Assembly (NCBI GenBank): GCA_029876055.1
Contig: CM056876.1
Span: forward strand, 3,720,001 to 3,784,000
DNA: 64,000 bases
Direction of reading: 5' to 3'
Source: Madurella fahalii
Taxonomy: Eukaryota > Ascomycota > Sordariomycetes > Sordariales
The notes under the pieces are model-generated. The model was not told the origin of the DNA. It did not search any database and worked only from the letters and a program-made list of their open reading frames with translations. Both the position numbers and the translations under genes were made by a program. Positions 1 to 11,181 of this stretch are shown in pieces. Positions within the stretch are counted from its first letter, which is position 1. Each line of letters begins with the position of its first letter.

Positions 1-534
1 TTTCTTTCATGTACGTCGGAAACCATGTGTCCTGGATATCCGATGATGGGTACACCTTCCTGGCGATGTCAATGATGGCGAAGGGATCGATCCCGTTGCT
101 AAGAAGGGAGATTTGTTCCTTTGCTAACTCTTCAAGACCGTCGAGGTCATACGCGCGCGCGGTGATATAGACCTCGAAACCTGTCTTCAGTTTGGCAAGT
201 GTCTCCTCTCGGCCAGTGCCGGGCCCGGTCCACTTGAGAGTGTGGTACTGATCGGTGTAGAGATATGCAACGAGAACGTGCCCTGCACAACGCGAGATGT
301 GGCCGAGGTCGATCGTGTATGGCGGTGTGGTACCGAGTACGGGCAACTCTCGAGCCAATTTCGGACTGCGTTGGAGCAGTCCCTGATGGAGATTGAGGGT
401 GTGGCCTCTCTTAAACCTGAGCTTAACTATTGACCCTGAACTGAAGCGGCTTTGAGGGCAGAGTTCCTGTTAGTAGTTCACGGGTAGTTATGCTCAGTAA
501 TTGCTTACGATGTTTCGAAGTATGTGTCTTCCAT
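1..534 (-). CDS. BTB/POZ-domain protein, 3' end beyond window
   Basis: Seen: a two-exon reading frame whose start lies inside the window and which runs off its left edge. Exon 1 (about 534-509) encodes only the first nine residues. A 68-nt GTAAGC..CAG intron follows (about 508-441). Exon 2 then reads a BTB-like fold: a glycine-serine-isoleucine-valine start of strand 1, the LHQGLLQRSPKL helix, CAGHVLVAYLYT, and the later ARAYDLDGLEELA helix. Known: in fungi this BTB subtype (opening strand, His-x-x-Leu-Leu, then a 'Y-L/A-A-R-x-Y' helix) mediates dimerisation and recruitment of Cullin-3 or transcription partners. Most members are short and uncharacterised. Inferred: a cytoplasmic or nuclear adaptor. 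The start was chosen because only this short exon joins in frame to the domain; the ATG-initiated join gives no stop. About 155 residues are visible. No partner gene is visible next to it. Confidence 0.75.
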
Positions 535-1585
535 GTTGTCGACAGTAGAGATCGTGATCTTTATATTCTCATCTCTCCTCTCCGATGCCAACTTATTCAT
601 CAACCCGCGAAACTAGAGCTAACCCAAACGACAGTGAACTTTCGCAGTGGATTGGGAAATTGAAGTCTGCAGCTATGCAACCTGCTGGACAGAGTCTGGA
701 GGTCGAGCCTCTTCAGTAAAGGCTTGCGCCTTAGGCCTTTAAAGTCTCAGTCTGACCCCACCACTCACCCTCCCTCAGGCTCAGGACTTCCTCCTGGCGC
801 AGACGCTGCATGGAAGCCCAATGGCCACACTGCCCACCAAACATTGTGCTTTGGGAAATCCCCTCCGCCCTTCCAAGCTTGTGATTTGCTCGTTGAGGAG
901 GAACGCAGACATTGTGCAAAGCCGCCACCCAATCGCGGGATCAAGACAGGGCGCCAAACCGGCCGCCGGCCTCACTACATATGCATGAGCATTTCTAGGG
1001 CGATAATCCGGATTTAAAGACATCTTTTTTTTTTTTTTTTTTTTTGAGTGCGAAGTTAAGCCGCGCAACGATTCATTGGTTAAGAGATGTGAAGGCCTAA
1101 CCGTTCTCAGTACATACCACACTGCTGATTTCTTAGTGTTTAAGCCTGTGGACCCTGCAGCGTAACGACCTATTCCCCTGGTTCGTCCTCTGTAATCGTA
1201 ATGTCGGCGAACTAGCCGTTCTGGACATGATTCTTCCCGAGATGAGTTGTACCGCTAGGGACTCGAGTAGCTCGCCGAGGCGATGCCCGTGACCGATATC
1301 ATAGCCGTCCGACCACTAAAGCCAGCGGTAGTCAGGTAAAAGAAAAGGTTAGTAGGGGCGGACGCGCCAATACTTTAGTCGCATCACCGTTACTCGGTAT
1401 ATCAGTCTATGACGTACCTCTACCCAAGGCTTGCGGTAATTATTCATGCCAGGTCAGAGCGCCGATACCAAGCTAGACCCCGATCAAACACAGCAATATG
1501 AGGTTTCGTAAATACGAAACGTCTTATCAGTTGAGTCCCCCTACCGTATCTGAAGCCAGGGCGAAAGGGAAACTTATTCACTTGT
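535..1585. other. gene-free interval with poly(T) run
   Basis: No reading frame here has protein-like composition or a recognisable family. A run of 21 T lies at about 1025-1045. It could be the A-tail of a retroposed sequence on the other strand or simply a homopolymer. Confidence 0.5.
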
Positions 1586-2640
1586 TTGAATCGTGTACGG
1601 GACCGATTGGGCATCTGCGTGACTCCCAACCTGATCAGTGTCCCGGGGCAAGTACTCTGCAAACCAAGGCCTTTCACAAAGCAGCAAACCAGCCCAAGCC
1701 TGCTCTGCAGCTGCAAGTCAATATCCGGTCCAATACGGTCGGCACGCTCAGCAGGTGGCCGTACCTTATAATTTCGCTTCACACCCAACGGGACGCATTC
1801 ACCTAGCCAAGGCGGTTCTGGTAGCGGCCGTCAAGCAGTTTACAAGCACGCTAGCCGAATCAGGCATCTCTACGGCCGCTCCATTACCAACACAGAGACT
1901 GGAGCTGGACAGCCCACACGATGCCCGTCTAGACGAGCTTCCAGACACTCGAGCTCCTATTTAGTCCTCATGCCCGACGCCAGCACCCCGCTCTACAACC
2001 GCATCGAGCACTGCAACGACGTCAAATACAACAAAGCACACCAGTCTATCCGAGACTATCCTCGTCTATTGTGACAGCGTCTCCGAGGGGCCAGTACCGG
2101 CCTTGCTATACGAGGAGACGCCGCTTCTGCGCCCGGCCTGCCAGGGCGTGTACCCGCCGGCGGAACGGAAGAAGAGGCGCCCGCGTCTGACCATCGTTCT
2201 AATTATCAAACGATACTACACGCGTTTCTACGCAACATGGGAAGGGCGGTTGACCGGGGCGCAACAGAGGTGAGGTACTGGGGCTTCTTTTTGCAGTCGC
2301 ATCATCGCATGCTGTTATTCAGGGCACGGCGAAGGCGGCGCAATTCTTTGTACTGCTGGACAAGATCTTCCGCACGCAGTACGCCACGGCTGTGACACCG
2401 CCGTGTCAGAATGTTGCTGATCTGCTCGGGGAGCTGACCCAGAGCATGTGATACACATACAATACACATACAGGAGGCTTACCAGGGCGGTGAGCGGTAT
2501 GCGCGGCGGCGTACTATGCCGATGTAGTTTGTGGGCGGGTGAGGCGCTATCTGAGCGGGGCATTGAGACCCCTACGCAGTTGGCGGTGGGCATCGTTCGT
2601 GCGGAGCCTGCGGGGATGAGGAACGAGGATGTCCTAATCC
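1586..2640 (+). pseudogene. decayed Argonaute (linker-2 / MID / PIWI) relic
   Basis: Seen: pieces of one protein in changing + frames. About 1610-1670 reads a linker-2-like 'VTPNLISVPGQVL'. About 1815-1960 reads a MID-like helix region (VKQFTSTLAESGI). About 1963-2050 reads LVLMPDASTPLYNRIEHCND, the MID/PIWI boundary. About 2065-2270 reads YCDSVSEGPV and then LTIVLIIKRYYTRFYA. About 2308-2450 reads HAVIQGTAKAAQFFVLLDKI, and about 2500-2560 a tail reading AAAYYADVVCGRVRRYLS. Known: these match, in order, the Argonaute landmarks 'vpGRvL', 'lPD..plYnr.K', 'yRDGVSEGQ', 'KRHhtRf' and 'SHa.iqGTakPa.y.vL.DE'. The N domain, PAZ and the first PIWI catalytic block are absent, the expected RDGVSEG Asp block reads CDSVSEG, and several frameshifts interrupt the rest. 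Inferred: a dead QDE-2-type gene copy. Confidence 0.75.
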
Positions 2641-4292
2641 GTGCGAGATTGAGGGATCCGATTGTTGGACTACATCGTAGAACCGGGATCGATCAAGTTG
2701 TTAGGAAACGGAAAGGGACCCGAGCGATCGCTGCACCTACCGTATTCCACCCCGCTCGCTGTCTCTCTGTCTGTTGGCTTGTTCAAGGACGATAAATAAG
2801 TTATTTCCAACCTCTCCGCCCAAGCTCTTCGGGGATTAGTGGCCGGCAACAAAATCTATATCCTCAATCCGATACGCTGCCCAGTGCTAGTGGAGCGAAG
2901 GTTAGAAGATATTACCAGTCCGTCGTAGTCCGCTGGTCCCGCTTACCGAGAGTGAGGAGCCCAGTCCCGAGGAACCCGGCCAGTCCGATTCAACGTTGAG
3001 AAAACAACTCAAAACACTGGATTTCAAAGACTCGAAACTGCAGTGATAAGCACCTTGCCTACAGACGTAAGTAGCAGCCACATTAGGACCTAATCCTGGG
3101 GAATGGGCCGGGCCTGGAAGGAGAGATTGGTTATTTGCAGAGTAAGGTACCTTTGCCATTCACTTTCATTTTCTCGTTTACCCCTTGCAAACCCAGGCGC
3201 TTCATGGTCCTGGCGAACAAAACTACATGTGCAGCCACCGTTCGGTTTGGCCTGCATTTCTCTTGGTCTTTTGGCATCCACCCAACTGATCACCATTTTG
3301 GGCCCGTTCCGCCCACCTCGAACTGGCCATTGTCACATGGGTATTCCAGAAGGTTGGGGCACGCCGCGACGGTCTCCGCGCTGCCTACCAAATTGCTGCC
3401 TGGCTAACCTCTTCCGGAGCCTGTCCGGCGCCGCCACCATAGTCTTACTGCTTGAGATGTGCACCAGACCATCCATGACGCGTCTAGCTCTTCCCGGCCT
3501 TGTCATTTTCTGCCTCGCCATCCACTGCTGCGGCCTCGCCTCTACCTTTGCTTCATCCTCCCGTTGTGTTTTGCTAACGCAACCTTGTCGCTAACTGTAC
3601 CATCAACTTCGCCACCCCGACATGGAGCTTTACCTCCCTACCCCTACGCTCTACACTAGCTACTTGACGGTGGTATACAGCACGGATTGCCGAGCGAGTC
3701 AGCCCACGTATTGAGTGTGAGCAATGTAGGAGAGAAAGGTGTTGTGTGACTTAAGTGCAGGTAATAACCGTGTACGAATAAGCTTTGTGGTGTTTGATTA
3801 CGGACTGAAATTAGCAACGAGCTGTTTGGGTTTTCTCGGGTTTGCCACCCCCAAGCTCCCAACCAATCTCCCGGCCTGCAATATATACACGAGACACCCC
3901 GTGAGCCCGTTGATAAGCAGATCTCCGCCTGAAATTGAACCAATCCCCAGATACTGCGGTAAAAACTCTGGTACCCGGGGGTAAAAATGCACCCCGCCAG
4001 TGCCTTGCCGTGTTGGCATCTGCCGGCTGTGTGCGTCGGTCAGGTGCAGCCGTTCAATTTATCCTCGTCGCCTCATTGCTCAATCCAGTATGGGGTTTCT
4101 CGGCTGCTTGGCTGCTTCACTTTATAAACTTTATAGCTCTACGGGGCTTATCGTCTGTGCGGGAATATCTCCAATCCGTCGCGCAGGTTAAAGGTCCAGC
4201 ACATGCTGCTCCCGTCCAGGATGGGCATTCAAGACGACCGCACTTCAGATCCCCGCTTGGCAGCCTGAGCCATTCCCTCGACGCCAGTAAAC
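2641..4292. other. gene-free interval
   Basis: Several overlapping open frames of 60-160 codons occur, the longest on + at 3103-3594. None shows domain motifs, a credible start context or splice structure. I see no gene here. Confidence 0.4.
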
Positions 4293-4922
4293 ATGTTTCT
4301 CTCGTGGGGGCTCGTATCCGCCTGCTTCCTCGCCGTCGGCGCCGTTGCTCTGCCGGCTGGACAGTCAATCCCCGGCTCCTACGGTACGCTGATCAAGCGT
4401 GGCGCCTTCGACGTCCAAGAATGCATCAATGTGTCGACGTCGAATCCCCGATGGGAGATCTCCAACCTCGCCTTCACCACCATCAATTACAACACGGGTG
4501 GCAGAACCGGAGACATAAGATTCAATTTCTACAATCCGGCTGTCGAGACCACGACCGCCTGCACGGCGGAGAACATTGACATGAGCGGCGGAAGCAAGCT
4601 CTGGCATGACTGCAGCGTGGTCGGCACCGGCTTCCAGTTCAGCTTGACCGACTACGGCCTGAAGCTTAGGGGCACTTGGTCTTGCGGTGATGACGAAATG
4701 TGAGTTCATTTGAATACTACTTGCGCACATCGAGGCCGCAAGTTGGGTGGCTCACACAATCCCCACCTTTGTAGAAGCGTCTTCAACGGCGAAGGAACCC
4801 TCTCGTCCTCCATCCTCATCTGCGACGACTATCCCTTCGAAGCACGAGGATGGCAAACTGTTTGCCAGATGGCGAACGGCATCGTCCAAGTCAGTCTCTC
4901 TACGCCAACAGGAAAGTCTTAA
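4293..4922 (+). CDS. small secreted cysteine-containing protein (effector-like)
   Basis: Seen: exon 1 from 4293, a 74-nt GTGAGT..TAG intron (about 4701-4774), then exon 2 ending in TAA at 4920-4922. The product is about 184 residues. Residues 1-20 form a signal peptide (MFLSWGLVSACFLAVGAVAL). The mature part has about six cysteines, including CINVS near the start and CTAEN, DCSVV, WSCGD, ICDDY and VCQMA. Alternating hydrophobic residues suggest a beta-sandwich. Known: such secreted proteins of 150-200 residues with paired cysteines are common in fungal secretomes, and some belong to the Alt a 1/AA1-like fold. Inferred: an extracellular, disulfide-stabilised protein, possibly an effector. I cannot assign the family firmly. 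The joined frame and secretion signal support a real gene. Its neighbours, a decayed gene and long empty stretches, suggest an accessory setting. Confidence 0.75.
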
Positions 4923-6528
4923 GTCTTTGTCGTCAGGAACACTAGCAATGCTAGTTGGGGGTTTCTCCGGGTTGCAGCTATCAGTTTATCTTTACATTGT
5001 GGTCTACTTTGTTTTCTTTGGCTCGGTCTGTTGTAAGCCAAGATGATCCTGGATTGGCCAGCATATTCTGCGACAGCTCTCTTATCATGGCACCTGAACA
5101 ACAACTGTATTGGCCTTTGCTAGGACTGTCCAAAGTGCTGGCACTGTTATACTGTAGTAATGATTGGCCCCAACTCGCAAGATGCAGATTACCGGTGTCG
5201 CACTGCCTAGGCGAACTACGGGCCATTCAACCGCCTGTTTCGACCGCGGTGTCTCCCTGAATTAGTCTCACTATTCGTCGAGAGAGTTGGTACTCAGGCC
5301 TTGGAATCTGTCCACCTCCGGTCCCGTGGCGCGGAACTTGGGTCACTGCGCTCCTGCAGATCGGGATTGAGGATAATTTCGCACCACTCTCCCTGTGTTT
5401 TCCTACTGCTTGTTGATATAAGTCTTTCATCCCGCGCAAAATGGTTCCGTTTCCTATGTGTCTCATACAGCGCCAGACAGACCGGCAAATCCTGTAGGGG
5501 TAAAGCGGTGTAGGAATAATAACAACAATAATAATAATAATCGTTAGATCTCTGACTTTCCACTACAGGCTTGCTCGAAGCAAAAGCTAATTTAGTCTTC
5601 TAGAGCGGGTGGAGTTGCGACATGGAGCCATGCGATCACGTCACGATGCCTTGGGGGAGAAAACCTGGCCCGGCCGCATCATACCTCATTTTCAACATAG
5701 AAGTACGAGACAGATCATTCGACAGCGGGTAGGTGCCAACCTACAAGCTTAAGACGAATATGCCGTGTAGGACGTCACGGAGACTATATTTGTGAGCCTT
5801 GGGATATCTGCATTCTCATGTCCGGGCGTGCCCAGAGCTGCTGCATTCAGGATAGCGCGCCGCGAAGGCACATCAACATCACAGTCCCCACACTCACAAA
5901 TGACAACCACCCGCGCTTTAAGAGATGAGCACAGGACAGAGCTGATTGTGCTAAGCTGTTTGACGGCCTCAACAACACATCAATCAGCGCTATAGCTAGA
6001 TAGAGTGGTACTAACTCTTCCCTCCGTTTTGGGCAGCGTCGGTATCTCCCAGCATCGAGTGATCGAGATTGCTCAAGGTACTCTATTTCCAACCCCCCCC
6101 CCAATCCACCCAAAAAAAAGTAAAGTTTCTAGATGTTGGAGAGCTGTAATTCAGGCTTTCAGCTGTTCCTGAAAACACTTAGTTTGGCACGGTCTGCTTG
6201 TATTTCCTCTGGCTGTTCATTACCATTACACGATTGCTCATACTAGCACCTTACCGGACGCTACCAGCCTAGTATATCCCCCGCACCCCTTTTATCACGC
6301 TCCAATATCTGTCGATCTATTCTGCTCGGCCCTCTCGGCCCTCTTCTGTCCCAGAGCGCATCCCCTAGATCCCTTATGCAAGCAAGTTTGTCGGGGTGCT
6401 CCTTGCCTAGTACCTTCTCCTCAACTCTAATATCCACTGGTACATCTGCTCGTCCTCCTCATGCCGTTGGGTGTCAAGTGGAGCTATGGATCTGCTCATG
6501 CTGGTAAGTGTTTACGCCTTCAAGTTGT
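4923..6528. other. gene-free interval with simple repeats
   Basis: No supported gene. An imperfect AAT/AAC microsatellite lies at about 5514-5541 and a run of ten C at about 6093-6102. Open frames here are short and lack family motifs. Confidence 0.45.
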
Positions 6529-6559
6529 CTAAGGAGCTTGCTCGAACATACTGGCACGG

Positions 6560-7340
6560 TGTCTTCCAACCGCGCAACGGCGGCCGTGAGTATTTCTTTC
6601 TAATAAGATAGACAGTGCGTTCAAGACGTCTAGTGTGACCCGTCGAACACCCCAGTTTGTACCCTCTAACCACGCGACGACTGACGTAAGGACATCGTCG
6701 GATAAGCTAGACGGTAACTTCAAGACATTTAGAGTGGCATCTCTAACACCCTACTAGTCTATACCATCTAAACACACGACTACTGATGTCTTAATCTCGT
6801 TAGATACGCTGGGATGTGTCTGCATGATGTCTAGGACGGCCTGCCTAATATCCCGATTCGTGTCCTCTAACCGCGCGGCTAAGAATGTGAGGATACCGTC
6901 GGATAAGCTAGGCTGTGCCTTTAAGGCGTCTAGGGCGGCCCGTCTAACATCCCGGTTCGTATCTCCTAACCGTGTAACTACTGATGTAAGGATCTCGTCG
7001 GATAAGCTTGACTGTGCTGTCAAGACGCCCAGGGCGGCCCGTCTAATCTTCCGGTTCTAATCTTTTAACCGTGTGGCTACCGATGTGAGGATCTCGCTGG
7101 ATAAGATGGGCTGTGCCTTCAAGATGACTAGGACGGCCCGTCGAATATCCCAGTTCGTATCTTCTAACCGTGCGACTACTGATGTAAGGATCTCGCCCGA
7201 TAACCCCGACCGTGCCTTCAAGGCGTCTACGGCGGCCCATCTAATGTCCCGGTTCCTGCTTCCTAGCCGCCCGACTACTGGTATGAGGAAATCGTCGGAT
7301 AACCTGAACCGTGCCCTCTGGGCATCCAGGGCCGCCCGTC
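6560..7340 (-). repeat. tandem 99-bp repeats encoding HEAT-like units
   Basis: At least seven consecutive 99-bp units, each coding 33 residues with the pattern D-V/I-R-R-A-A-L-D-A-L...L-S-D-E-I-L-T-S-V-V...R-L. The units stay in one frame through two internal TAG codons. An eighth, diverged half-unit follows at the low-coordinate end. Confidence 0.85.
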
Positions 7341-8362
7341 TAACATCCATAGCGATAGCGGAAAGTTCACTGTGGAAAGGGAGGTCATTGGGGGCGACCG
7401 TTTCAGGCAGACCGACATCAGGCGGAGATTGATTACTTTCGCCGGTGCCGAAAAATCTTAGCGTCTCATGCCAATGTGCAGTGCTTGAAGTGGCTCTGGA
7501 ACAGTTCGGTTGGTTTGAACCAGGTCGGTTCGCGTCGTCGGCGTCTTCACCGGTAGACCTAGGGAGCGAGAATAGAGAAAAACGCTCCAAATGTCTTGCA
7601 ATATGGCTATTCAACTCTCGGGTGGCCGTGAAAGCTGCAAGACAAATAGGACAGCACCTGGTCAAGGAACGTGTGGTGGATGCACTGCCGTACATGGGCA
7701 ATACTGTCCTGGCGCCGCCGCTGTCATCGGGATGCTCGGATGCTAGGTGCATTTTGTCGTCGTCCACACGGCGGAATGCATCGGCGGGATGCTCTGGGTA
7801 GCGGACAACATGGCGATGCATTGAATCTTCGTGCTGGATCCAGTCTTTGGTGCTGTCGAACAGCTGATTTGGGTTTCTGCACTGCTCGTAAGTGCACATG
7901 TAGGGCCGCAAGTCATGTATAATATGGGCTCTGTTCGTAATGGATCAAAACGTGGTTCTTGAACATTGCCCAGGGCCGCACGCTTACCTCCATGCCCTCT
8001 TAGACACAAGAGCCCCTGAACAAACAGTGAAACAATACGGGCACTCGAAGGATTTGCCGTCGGACAGATGGTCAGGTGGGGGGGGAAACCTAGGTTATCT
8101 TCGCCTGGCTGCCGATTCGGGGCCGAGTACTCGGAAACCGAGGTATTGGTCGCTCGGTCGTTCCTGAAGGCAGGCTGGGGGCCATTCGGGTGACTCGCCG
8201 TTGCCACTTGTCGGCTAAGTTTATCGTGCTCGTTCTTCCAATATGCGAACTGCTGTCTGCGGCGTGTGTTCGCCCGCGCTATGCGGTGAACTAGAAACGA
8301 TTCGGTGCTTGTTGAGTGTTCATGTTTATACTGCGAAAGAACTGTCCGGATCGGCTCCATAC

Positions 8363-8452
8363 CCGCTCTGACTGGCAATCATCGGCATGGTTGGAGGTCG
8401 GTTCTCAGATCCGCTCTGACTGGCCATCATCGGCATGGTCGGAGGTCGGTTC
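8363..8452 (-). repeat. two tandem copies of a 42-bp unit, period 48 bp
   Basis: Positions 8363-8404 and 8411-8452 are the same sequence with about two differences. The 48-bp spacing keeps frame. They lie in the linker of the C2H2 gene, near a frame change. Confidence 0.75.
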
Positions 8453-9425
8453 GATGGCTGGGTGATCTGCTCGGGCCTTCGATTTACGACACTCTAGGAA
8501 CAGAGAACTGACGTAATCGTAGTCGAATTCTTTGAAAACGTCGAGGAGGTTCACTCCGGTCTCTGGATCAAGGACTCGATGGCGGGACACTTTGGGCGAT
8601 GTGACCCTGGAGGATGGATTGCAGATCCAGACCGCCAGCTTGAAGAGCCGATCAATCGGATCTCTGACTCCTTCGAGGAGTAGGTCCGCGTCTGTGTCGT
8701 CTTGGGGTGCGAAACTCTCGTCAACACCACCCAATTCATTGCTTGGGTTTATCGGGTCTTCAAAATCTCGTCCTGGAGAGATTGCGGATGTGCCGTCGAA
8801 GTACTCGAGAACTGGTATCAGGGTGAAGGGTCAGCGAGACGATTCCGTTGGTCCAAACGTGTACTGGGAAGGAGCGTACCTTCAATAAGAGCGTCGTTGA
8901 GACTGGTAATGAACCTTGATATCGCGAGCCGGATGCTTTCTGCATCCCTCACCCGATAGTCCAGAGATGCGTTCCCCAAGACGAAGACACCAAGGTTGAC
9001 GGTCCAAAGTTCGAAGCGATCTGCCTCATTTGCCAACTTGATTGTCAGCAATTCATCTCGTCTGGCGTGTTGGGAAGTCTGCATGAGGGCTTTGACGCTC
9101 CCAAAAAGCTCTACCGTACGAAAACCGGCATTAGCGAGTGTCTCCATGTCTGCCAATGTGCTTCGTTTGCGTTTACGGTGAGAATGAAGAAATCAACACT
9201 AAGTACCCAAGGTAGATACCTGGCCGACATCGTATCCATTGGGCATTACCCCCCACCCGCGTTTCTCCGGCGCCAACATTTCTCGTTCGCCCAATCCAAG
9301 CCCAACGCCCTCACCCGGTTTCTCTACCCCGCCCCAGAGTTTCCTGATGAAGCCTCAACTCTTTGGGCACATTTCTTTACATCCCCAACATAACAATGCT
9401 TCATTGACCCGCCATTCACCGCTCT

Positions 9426-11181
9426 ATGTCCGGGTTTGAAGTTGCAGGTGTCGTCCTTGGGGCGCTTCTCATCCTTATCTCGGCAGTTGAATGGTCGAAG
9501 AAGGGAATAGCAAGAGGGATTATCTTCTTCAGGAAGCGCCGGTACGTCGAGAAGCTGGCCCTGGCTCTGCTCTCACAACGACAGCACCTTTCCGAAATCA
9601 TTAAATCGATTCTTATTAGAAGTGGATGTAAGGAGGTATCCCGACTAGAGGATGACCCCATTGGATACCTTAAGGATGATGCTATTCGGGACCAAGTCCT
9701 GGACTATCTGGGGGAGGAAAATTTTGCCGCATTTAGTGGGTTGATCCTACACTGCCGTCAGATTATCAAGGGGGTGGCTATGAAAACTGCAGGCCTGGTG
9801 CCTACCATTCATGTGCGGCTCTCAATAGGCAATTACCTTCCGGTATGACGCTAACTAAGATCTACGTCAGGGCCCTAGTGATGATCTGATCCGCATCATC
9901 GAGGAGAACCGGGATGCCAAGCGCAAGCAAATGGGCCTGATGCCAAGGGTCAAGCTCATGTTTGGAGCGGAAGAACTTAAAGAGGTCACAAAAGAGCTGG
10001 ACGAGACGACCAACGCCCTCTTCCGACTCATAAGTTTAGTATCATCAAACCGACAATCGCTTGGGCTTCGAGCATCCAGAAGTGCCCTCCGTATTGCCGA
10101 ATCTCTTCGTCGGGCTCACAAATCTGCCCCCTATCTTTATTGCGCCATCTTTCACTCCTGGGGGGGCAAATGTCACGAAGGACATGAGACCAGACTGTTT
10201 CTGGAGGACCGAATTTACGACAGGGTTGCGAGCCACAGATCGGTTGGTGGGCCACTGGCATTCCCACTGGTCTTTCTCACTCCTCCCTCGGAGAAGAAGA
10301 GGGTCTGGCATGAAGCAGTCATTAAGGTACTTGGCGATGATGAGGATAATGGCTTAACCCCGTCCCATATCCCTGTCAATCAGCTACCCGAAGCTTCCCG
10401 ACGCGTGACACCCACCATCACCGGGGCTAGGCGTCCTCCGCCCCAGATCATGCCGGTGGAGAATATTTGTGCTGTGATCAACTCGGACCGCCATATCGCC
10501 TTTGTTCTCACCAGACACCACAGAATCGGAATGTTGGGAGCAGATGACTCTGGGCTAACCGCCCCCGCCCAGCCCACCAAGACATCTCTGATGGAGCTTT
10601 TCTCTGTCCACTCGGGCGAGCGGCGTGGTGCGTCGATGCCTCTAAGGCGCCGGATGCTTCTCGCACTCCGGCTAGCGTCAAACCTCCTCCAACTGTTTCA
10701 AGCACACTGGCTTCCCAACGCGTGGTCCCACGAAAACGTTTTCTTCCCCGTCGCGACAGCAGCAGATCAGGGGAGTAGCCCTGACATTGACTTCAGCAGA
10801 CCATTCATGTCGGCGCCATTCACCAAATACGCCAAACACACCACACAGCCACAACCGCAGCCAAAAACAGAACCTAAAGTAGCTCTCCTGGAGCTGGGTA
10901 TTCTCCTCCTTGAGATTTGGCATGAAGAGACGCTGGAGATGCACTTCTCATTGGGAAACCCTCCCACTGGATACTATGAGCGTCTAGCGAAGGCAGTGGA
11001 GTGGTTAGATGATATGAGCAACCCGCCACCGCAGTTATACATCAAGGCTGCTTGTCATTGTATCATGGGTATGATCGGGGGTGAGGTGCAGCTTGGGCGT
11101 TGGGACGGCAATGATTTCTGGAACGCCGTTTGCGGGGATATCATCGAACCACTGTTTAAGAACTGTAAGATGTGGCGATGA
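9426..11181 (+). CDS. DUF7580-family protein
   Basis: Seen: exon 1 starts with MSGFEVAGVVLGALLIL, the usual N-terminus of a large group of fungal recognition-type proteins. It is followed by helices, then a 58-nt intron (about 9813-9870; donor GTGCGG, GCTAAC branch, CAG acceptor), then a long second exon to 11181. The C-terminal third carries the DUF7580 features: RRRMLLALRLASNLLQLFQ, a tryptophan-rich WLPNAWSHENVFF, VALLELGILLLEIWHE and AACHCIMG. The product is about 565 residues. Known: DUF7580 proteins are fungus-specific, often multi-copy, with kinase-like helical order but no catalytic motifs. They are frequently linked to incompatibility-type N-termini. Inferred: a cytoplasmic signalling or self/non-self protein. 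It starts about 280 bp from the divergently transcribed C2H2/HEAT gene, so the two may share a promoter. Function unproven. Confidence 0.85.

Larger units (their letters stand above)
6529..9147 (-). pseudogene. AcuF-like C2H2 protein with C-terminal HEAT-like repeats, disrupted
   Basis: Seen: a gene read on the minus strand through several exons. The N-terminal helical part (9147 to about 8886) contains LGNASLDYRVRDAESIRL. A 74-nt GTACGC..CAG intron (about 8812-8885) leads to a linker ending FDYDYVSSLFLECRKSKA, then QQFAYWKNEHDKLSRQ, then a zinc-finger block (FECPYCFTVC; after a ~60-nt intron, RPYMCTYEQC and CCPICLAAF..HIARHLE). From about 7340 down to 6560 run seven or more 33-residue repeats of the type DVRRAALDALKAQ..LSDEILTSVVARLED. 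Known: the N-terminal and zinc-finger parts match a large fungal family annotated as AcuF-like C2H2. Odd: a run of eight G (8078-8085) breaks frame just before the finger, another frame change lies near 8378-8405, and two in-frame TAG codons (7057, 6754) sit inside the repeats where TGG is expected or possible. Inferred: a former NLR-like or regulatory protein, probably inactive unless the frame breaks are assembly errors. The start is METLA; an upstream exon is possible. Confidence 0.65.

Noticed and set aside
724..1122. Overlapping frames around the poly(T) run
   Set aside because: They overlap each other on both strands, contain a homopolymer-coded Lys run and show no domain.
3103..3594. 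163-codon + frame with hydrophobic stretches
   Set aside because: No motif, irregular composition and overlapping frames of similar length; probably chance.
9841..9870. 28-nt intron in the DUF7580 gene starting at GTATGA
   Set aside because: Too short for splicing; the 58-nt intron with donor GTGCGG uses the same acceptor and keeps frame.
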